From NCBI RefSeq assembly GCF_900107435.1, contig NZ_FNPZ01000003.1:1-64000 (forward strand): a stretch of 64,000 nt of DNA, given 5' to 3'. This document shows positions 59,280 to 64,000 of this stretch, piece after piece. The position numbers and the translations under genes are program-made. Positions within the stretch are counted from its first letter, which is position 1. Each line of letters starts with the position of its first letter. The notes under the pieces are model-generated. The model was not told the origin of the DNA and searched no databases. It worked only from the letters and a program-made list of their open reading frames with translations. This DNA comes from Herbiconiux ginsengi (GTDB lineage: Bacteria; Actinomycetota; Actinomycetes; Actinomycetales; Microbacteriaceae).

Positions 59280-60391
59280 TCACCGAGCACAGCAGGGCAC
59301 GCAACATCGTCGACGGCCTGGTGCGGTCGATCCTGCCGGTCATCCTGGCGCTCATCGTCGCCGGATTCATCATGCTCGCCATGGGCAGCAATCCGCTCGA
59401 CTTCTTCGCCGGCGTCTGGACCTACGGCATCACCGGCGGCAACTGGCAGCGCAGTCTCGTGCTCATGGCGCCGCTCGTGATCGTTGCGGTCGGTCTCATC
59501 GTCGCCTTCCGCGGGCAGCTCTGGAACCTCGGCTACAACGGGCAATACCTGCTCGGCGCGGTGGTGGCCTCCGGGGTCGGCCCGTACCTGTTCGCGGCTC
59601 TGCCGGCCTGGCTCGCCACGCTCATCATCTTCGTGGGCGCCATCCTCGTCGGGGCGGTGTGGTCGCTCATCCCGGCCATTCTCAAGGCCCGCTACGGCAC
59701 GAACGAGATCATCACCTCGCTGGTGATGTCGTTCATCGCGGTGGGCATCGTGAACCTCCTCATCAAGGGGCCGTTCAAAGACCCGAACACGCCGATGCCG
59801 CAGACGGCGGTGATCCCCGACGACCAGCTGCTGCCCTACATCCCGGGCACCGAGATCCACGTCGGATTCGTGATCGCCATCGTGCTCGCGCTGGTGGCCC
59901 AGTTCGTGCTCAGCCGCACCTCGTTCGGCCTGCGCATGGACATCTTCGGCGCCAGCCCGAAGGCGGCCCGACACGTGGGCATCAACTCCACCTGGATGGT
60001 CATCCTGCTCTTTGCGCTTTCGAGCGGGCTGATCGCGTTCGCCGGATCGATCGACGTGCTGGGGCAGTACACCTATCAGCGGGCGAACTGGGATCCGCAC
60101 TACGGCGACGCCGTGATGCCCTTCGTCTTCCTGGCGCGGCTCAGTCCGCTCGCCGCCATCCCGCTCGTCGCGTTCTACGCCATCCTCGCCACGGGAGGCA
60201 CGCTGGCCGCGCAGCAGGCGGGGCTGAACGTCGACTTCCTGCTGGTGATCGTGGGCCTCATCCTCATCTTCATGACCATCACCGAGTACGTGGGCGAACG
60301 CCGGCGGCTCGGTCAGAGTTATCTGCCGCCGGGATTGCGGCGCACCCTGGTGCGGCCTTTCGACGGAATGCGCGGAAGGAAGTCCTCATGA
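59276..60391 (+). CDS. ABC importer permease 1, BMP/nucleoside type
   Basis: Membrane protein of 371 residues, about ten helices, BPD_transp_2 family. Diagnostic: FRGQLWNLGYNGQYLLGA near residue 80 and RYGTNEIITSLVMSFIAVG. The binding-protein, ATPase and second permease genes flank it, with four-base overlaps on both sides. Confidence 0.92.
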   Translation: MITEHSRARNIVDGLVRSILPVILALIVAGFIMLAMGSNPLDFFAGVWTYGITGGNWQRSLVLMAPLVIVAVGLIVAFRGQLWNLGYNGQYLLGAVVASGVGPYLFAALPAWLATLIIFVGAILVGAVWSLIPAILKARYGTNEIITSLVMSFIAVGIVNLLIKGPFKDPNTPMPQTAVIPDDQLLPYIPGTEIHVGFVIAIVLALVAQFVLSRTSFGLRMDIFGASPKAARHVGINSTWMVILLFALSSGLIAFAGSIDVLGQYTYQRANWDPHYGDAVMPFVFLARLSPLAAIPLVAFYAILATGGTLAAQQAGLNVDFLLVIVGLILIFMTITEYVGERRRLGQSYLPPGLRRTLVRPFDGMRGRKSS

Positions 60392-61320
60392 GCGTTCTCT
60401 CTGCCGCCTTCGTCACCGTCTTCATCGCCACGGTCATCGCCCAGGCCATGCCGCTCCTGCTCGCCTCGGTGGGAGAGACCATCGGCGAACAGGCCGGAGT
60501 GCTCAACCTCGGTATCGAGGGCGTGATGCTCATCGGTGCGTTCTCGGGCTTCGTGGTGACCCTCGCCACCGGCAACTTCTGGCTCGGGATGCTCGCCGGA
60601 GCCGTCGGCGGGGTGATCGCCAATCTGGCGATGCTGGTGCTGAACGTCTGGCTCGGGCTCAACCAGATCGTCATCGGTCTCGCCATCACGCTCATCGGCG
60701 AGGGCCTCACGAGCGTGCTCTACCTGCAGAACTACTCCAAATCGAGCACCAGTCTCGGCACGGCGCCGGAGCTGCACATCCCGTTCCTGGCCGACATCCC
60801 CGTGGTGGGGCCGGCGATCTTCCAGCAGTCGGGCATCTTCTGGGTCTCGCTCCTCCTGGCGATCGCGGTGGGGTTCTTCCTCGCCAAGACCAACTGGGGG
60901 CTCTCGATCCGCTCGGCCGGGCAGAAGCCGTCGTCGCTGGATGCCGCGGGCGGCAGCGTGGTGAAGATCCGGTCGCAGGCCGTCATCCTCGGCGGCGCGT
61001 TCGTGGGCTTCGGCGGCGCCTACCTCGCCGAACTCACCACGGCGACCTTCACCCCGTTCATCACGAACGGCCTGGGCTTCATCGCGATCGTCATCACGAT
61101 GCTCTCGCGTGGCCGGATCGTGTTCGTGGTGATCACCTCGTTCGTCTACGGCCTCGCCGTGGCGATCGGCCCGGCGCTGCAGGTGCTCGGCTTCGCGGTG
61201 CCGGCCGACGTCATCAAGATGCTGCCGTTCATCGTGGTCATCCTGACGCTCATCATCTTCGCGCGCAGCTCGGTGGTTCCACCGGCTCTCGGCGCTCCGT
61301 ACACCCGAGGCGCGCGCTGA
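60388..61320 (+). CDS. ABC importer permease 2, BMP/nucleoside type
   Basis: Second membrane subunit, 310 residues, BPD_transp_2 family. Diagnostic: SVGETIGEQAGVLNLGIEGVML and LSIRSAGQKPSSLDAAGGSV, then FGGAYLAELTTATFTPFITNG. AAGGAAG precedes ATG 60388; overlaps permease 1 by four bases. Ends 26 bp before the aminotransferase gene, so all five genes are one operon. Confidence 0.92.
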   Translation: MSVLSAAFVTVFIATVIAQAMPLLLASVGETIGEQAGVLNLGIEGVMLIGAFSGFVVTLATGNFWLGMLAGAVGGVIANLAMLVLNVWLGLNQIVIGLAITLIGEGLTSVLYLQNYSKSSTSLGTAPELHIPFLADIPVVGPAIFQQSGIFWVSLLLAIAVGFFLAKTNWGLSIRSAGQKPSSLDAAGGSVVKIRSQAVILGGAFVGFGGAYLAELTTATFTPFITNGLGFIAIVITMLSRGRIVFVVITSFVYGLAVAIGPALQVLGFAVPADVIKMLPFIVVILTLIIFARSSVVPPALGAPYTRGAR

Positions 61321-61346
61321 CGCGGGCCCGAACAGAAAGGCACTCC

Positions 61347-62507
61347 ATGGCACACCCCGACTTCACGCTCTCGGCCGGGCCGGTCACCGTCACCGCCCGC
61401 ACGCTCGCGGGCCTCGGCTCGCCGATCCTCTACCACTACGACCCCGAATTCCTCGCGACGTTCCGGCGCACGCAGGGCAAGGTGGGGCAGATGTTCCAGA
61501 CCGACAACGACATCATCCTCATGCAGGGTGAGGCCATCGTCGGTCTCGAGGGCGCCTTGCGCTCGCTGATCACGCCCGGGATGCACGTGCTGAACCTCGT
61601 GCAGGGCGTGTTCGGCAAGGGCACCGGCTACTGGATCGCCGACTTCGGCGCCGTGCTGCACGAGATCGAGGTCGGCTACGACGACGCGGTCTCGCCGGCA
61701 CAGGTCGAGGAGTACCTCGACGCGCATCCGGAGATCCAGATGGTGTGCCTGGTGGCCTCCGAGACCCCGTCGGGCACGGTGACGGATGTCGCGGCGATCG
61801 GCCCGATGTGCCGGGACCGCGGCATCCTGACCTACATCGACACTGTCTCGGGCGTGCTCGGCATGCCCTGGAAGACCGACGAGTGGGGCCTGGACCTCTG
61901 CGTCGCCGGCGCTCAGAAATGCCTCGGGGGCCCTCCTGGCGTGGCGCTCATCTCGGTGAGCCAGAAGGCGTGGGACGTGATGTACGCGAACCCGGCCGCC
62001 CCGCGTGACTCCTATCTCTCGCTGATCGACTGGAAGGAGAAGTGGCTCGGTGAGGGCCGCTTTCCGTACACGCCGTCGGTGAGCGACATGAACGGGCTCG
62101 AAGCGGCGCTCGACCAGGCGCTGGAGGAGGGGATCGACGCGGTCGTCGCGCGTCACGAGGCCGCCGCCGCCGTGACCCGCGCCGGCGCCCGAGCCATGGG
62201 TCTCGAGCTCTGGGCGAAGAGCGAGGAGATCGCGTCGGCCTGCGTCACCTCCATCCGCCTGCCCGACGACATCGACAACGCCGTGGTGCGCGACCACGCC
62301 CGCGAGGTCTACGGGGTGATGCTCTCGCACGGGCAGGGTGCCGGCAACCTCGTGCGGCTCTCGCACATGGGCCCGACAGCCGGTGGCCTCCACTCGGTGG
62401 TGGGCCTCGCCGCGCTCGGCCGCACCCTCGCCGATCTGGGCATGTCCGTCGACATCGGAGCGGGACTGGAGGCGGCGCTCGCGCTGCTCAGTACCCAGCG
62501 GCGGTGA
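61347..62507 (+). CDS. ppaT: Pyridoxamine-pyruvate aminotransferase
   Basis: Class V (fold-type I) aminotransferase of 386 residues. The reactive lysine is Lys191 in VAGAQKCLGGPPG. The protein follows the remembered Mesorhizobium PPAT along its length: LSAGPVTVTARTLAGLG, ASETPSGTVTDVAAIGPM, YANPAAPRDSYLSLIDW, PYTPSVSDMNGLEAALDQAL and RLSHMGPTAGGLHSVVGLAA. PPAT uses pyridoxamine as substrate, not cofactor, giving pyridoxal and alanine from pyruvate. AGAAAGG precedes ATG 61347. Being in the transporter operon, it links import to catabolism. Confidence 0.9.
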   Translation: MAHPDFTLSAGPVTVTARTLAGLGSPILYHYDPEFLATFRRTQGKVGQMFQTDNDIILMQGEAIVGLEGALRSLITPGMHVLNLVQGVFGKGTGYWIADFGAVLHEIEVGYDDAVSPAQVEEYLDAHPEIQMVCLVASETPSGTVTDVAAIGPMCRDRGILTYIDTVSGVLGMPWKTDEWGLDLCVAGAQKCLGGPPGVALISVSQKAWDVMYANPAAPRDSYLSLIDWKEKWLGEGRFPYTPSVSDMNGLEAALDQALEEGIDAVVARHEAAAAVTRAGARAMGLELWAKSEEIASACVTSIRLPDDIDNAVVRDHAREVYGVMLSHGQGAGNLVRLSHMGPTAGGLHSVVGLAALGRTLADLGMSVDIGAGLEAALALLSTQRR

Positions 62508-62538
62508 CGTCTCCCGTAACGTTTCCGCGGTGCACGAT

Positions 62539-62544
62539 TAGGAT
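62539..62544 (+). promoter_or_regulatory. -10 box TAGGAT, leaderless start at 62551
   Basis: TAGGAT ends six bases before GTG 62551, no ribosome site. Supports that start over ATG 62560 and a separate promoter for the regulator. Confidence 0.55.
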
Positions 62545-62550
62545 CGACAG

Positions 62551-63381
62551 GTGGTTCAGATGAGCACACGACAGCCGACAGAGGGCCGGGAGACCGGCTC
62601 CGCCGAAGACGGAGACGCAGTGACCGCGCAGCCGCAGCGCACCAAAGGCGTGGACAGCGCGCGCCGGGCGCTCCAGATCCTGCTCCAATTCAACGAGACC
62701 ACGCCGGAACTGACGGTCGAGAACCTCATCGAGGATCACGACATCTCGGTGCCGAGCGCCTACCGCTACATCTCGCTGTTACGGGAGATGGACCTGATCG
62801 AAGAGCGGGAGAAGGGGCGGTTCGTGCTCTCCCCGCAGGTGCTGCGGCTGGCGCGCGCGGCGGAGGCGTCGTTCGACTACCGGGCGCAGGCGCAGCCCAT
62901 CCTCAACCGCCTGGCGGAAGTGACGGGGGAGACCGCGCTCTATCTGCGCCGGGTCAACGACTCGGCCGTGTGTCTGGCGATCGCCGAGTCGGATCATCCG
63001 ATCTCCATCTCGTTCCAGCCGGGCAACCTGATGCCGCTGCACAGCGGTGCGGCGGCGAAGCTGCTGCTCAGCGACCTCTCGCCGGCGAAGCTCGCCCAGT
63101 ACTTCCAGCGGGTCGGGCCGACGATGACGAAGGCGGCGCGCGCGACCCTCGAGACCGATCTCGACGCCATCCGCACGACGGGCTACGCCGAGAGCGCGGG
63201 CGAGGTCGATCAGGGTGTGTGGGCGAGCGCTGCGGGCATCCACGTGCGCGGCCGGCTCGTCGGAGCTGTAACGGTGGTGGCGCCCGCCTACCGTCTGTCG
63301 GAGGAGCACCGCGACACGATCGCCGACGCGGTGCGCTCGGGTGCGCGCGACCTGGAGGCTGCGCTGGCCGCACGGGGCTGA
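62551..63381 (+). CDS. IclR family regulator, probable regulator of B6 catabolism
   Basis: Regulator of 276 residues. After a polar 35-residue tail, the N-terminal winged helix reads GVDSARRALQILLQFNE and LIEDHDISVPSAYRYISLLR. The C-terminal IclR effector domain (about 105-270) shows ALYLRRVNDSAVCLAIAES, PLHSGAAAKLLLS and the late VWASAAGIHVRGRLVGAVTVVAP. It follows the aminotransferase by 43 bp but has its own -10 box. It is the only regulator in the B6 locus, so the TGAGAA/TTCTCA palindromes are its likely targets, with a pyridine intermediate as effector. Confidence 0.9.
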   Translation: MVQMSTRQPTEGRETGSAEDGDAVTAQPQRTKGVDSARRALQILLQFNETTPELTVENLIEDHDISVPSAYRYISLLREMDLIEEREKGRFVLSPQVLRLARAAEASFDYRAQAQPILNRLAEVTGETALYLRRVNDSAVCLAIAESDHPISISFQPGNLMPLHSGAAAKLLLSDLSPAKLAQYFQRVGPTMTKAARATLETDLDAIRTTGYAESAGEVDQGVWASAAGIHVRGRLVGAVTVVAPAYRLSEEHRDTIADAVRSGARDLEAALAARG

Positions 63382-63387
63382 CACGCC

Positions 63388-63393
63388 TAGAGT
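63388..63393 (+). promoter_or_regulatory. -10 box TAGAGT, leaderless start at 63400
   Basis: TAGAGT ends six bases before ATG 63400, no ribosome site. Confidence 0.55.
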
Positions 63394-63399
63394 GCTGGC

Positions 63400-64000
63400 A
63401 TGAGCACGCTGCTCTCGCTGAACGTCGGGCTGCCCCAGGATGTGCCGTGGCAGGGCGAGACGGTGCACACGGGCATCGACAAGGCTCCGGTCGACGGTGC
63501 GCGGATGGTGCGCCGCCTCAACGTCGACGGCGACGGGCAGGGCGACCTGGCGGGGCATGGTGGCGAGCAGCGCGCCGTGTTCGTCTACCAGAAGCAGTCG
63601 TACGAGCACTGGGCGGAGTTCCTCGGGCGCGACGATCTCACCCCGGGTGCCTTCGGCGAGAACTTCACCGTCGATGGGATGCCCGACGACGAGGTGTGCA
63701 TCGGTGACCGCTATCGCATCGGCGACGCCGAGTTCGAAGTCACCCAGCCCCGCGTCACCTGCTTCCGGGTGGGCCTGCGGCTGAACGACACGCGGATGCC
63801 TGCGCTGCTCGTCGGTCATCGCCGGCCGGGCTTCTATTTCCGCGTCATCACCGAGGGCGAGGTGCGTGCCGGCGACACCATCGTGAAGACGCGCACCGGC
63901 CCGCACGGATTGACGGTGGCGCAGACGGACGCCCTGCTCTATCTGCCCGACCGCTCCGAAGACGACCTCCGTAAGGCGGTCGACATCCCGGCACTCAGCC
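63400..64000 (+). CDS. MOSC domain protein, N-terminal part
   Basis: Partial gene, open at the right edge (200 residues visible). MOSC domain proteins carry sulfur on a conserved cysteine for molybdenum-cofactor-related chemistry. Visible: GDGQGDLAGHGGEQRAVFVY, FGENFTVDGM, IGDRYRIGDAEFEVTQPR, and the conserved cysteine in RVTCFRVGLRL. The YiiM-type N-terminus is present. A long form with a C-terminal FAD/ferredoxin reductase is possible since the frame continues past the domain (TDALLYLPDRS). Confidence 0.88.
   Translation, partial: MSTLLSLNVGLPQDVPWQGETVHTGIDKAPVDGARMVRRLNVDGDGQGDLAGHGGEQRAVFVYQKQSYEHWAEFLGRDDLTPGAFGENFTVDGMPDDEVCIGDRYRIGDAEFEVTQPRVTCFRVGLRLNDTRMPALLVGHRRPGFYFRVITEGEVRAGDTIVKTRTGPHGLTVAQTDALLYLPDRSEDDLRKAVDIPALS

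Noticed and set aside
1-64000. tRNA/rRNA genes, CRISPR arrays, insertion sequences, prophage genes
   Set aside because: I looked for them and saw no supporting sequence: no cloverleaf with CCA-end context, no regular short repeats with spacers, no transposase or integrase motifs.

Overview
The window is high-GC DNA from an actinobacterium, most probably a member of the Microbacteriaceae. The pointers are the GC-rich third codon positions, a DUF222/HNH endonuclease, cell-wall-binding (CWB2) repeats, a two-gene ABC permease operon without its own ATPase, and many genes with a TANNNT -10 box 6-7 nt before the start codon (leaderless transcripts). I see no tRNA, rRNA, CRISPR array, insertion sequence or prophage. 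Assignments rest on motif reading and on remembered family sequences; no search was run.

Layout. 1-2.6 kb: end of cydB, an ArsR-type regulator and a SulP anion transporter. 2.6-8.9 kb: a DeoR repressor divergent from a sugar operon (binding protein, two permeases, class II aldolase, ADP-dependent sugar-kinase-like protein). 8.9-10 kb: VOC protein plus HxlR regulator. 10-19.9 kb: a cell-envelope region with two beta-lactamase-like lipoproteins, a PBP4-type carboxypeptidase, a NarL-type two-component system, a luciferase-like oxidoreductase, and two gene fossils (a histidine kinase remnant and a copied piece of the carboxypeptidase gene). A shared GRCC..RGTCTATG motif precedes several of these genes. 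19.9-25.2 kb: hydrolase/permease/FAD-oxidoreductase operon and a divergent regulator. 25.2-34.4 kb: PLP decarboxylase, pgi, an FtsX-type ABC pair, a second two-component system, map/XRE divergent pair, DUF808 protein. 34.4-46.9 kb: PstS-CWB2 fusion, several oxidoreductase/regulator pairs, VOC proteins, DUF222 endonuclease, an SRPBCC gene broken by a 7-bp tandem repeat, DUF4166 protein, RNase H.

47-63.4 kb is the most striking part: a vitamin B6 catabolic locus of the Mesorhizobium type (pathway I). Three transcription units encode pyridoxine 4-oxidase, pyridoxamine-pyruvate aminotransferase, pyridoxal 4-dehydrogenase, 4-pyridoxolactonase, the HCDH-like 5-formyl-pyridine-carboxylate dehydrogenase, the class II aldolase-like decarboxylase, the ring-opening FAD oxygenase and the acetamidomethylene-succinate hydrolase. 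With them lie a BMP-type four-gene ABC importer (candidate B6 vitamer importer), an IclR regulator, and three proteins with no known place in the pathway (AA_synth/PF06684, a small amidohydrolase, a YbhB/PEBP protein). No separate 4-pyridoxate dehydrogenase gene is visible. A TGAGAA/TTCTCA motif recurs at the promoters of all three units. The window ends inside a MOSC-domain gene.
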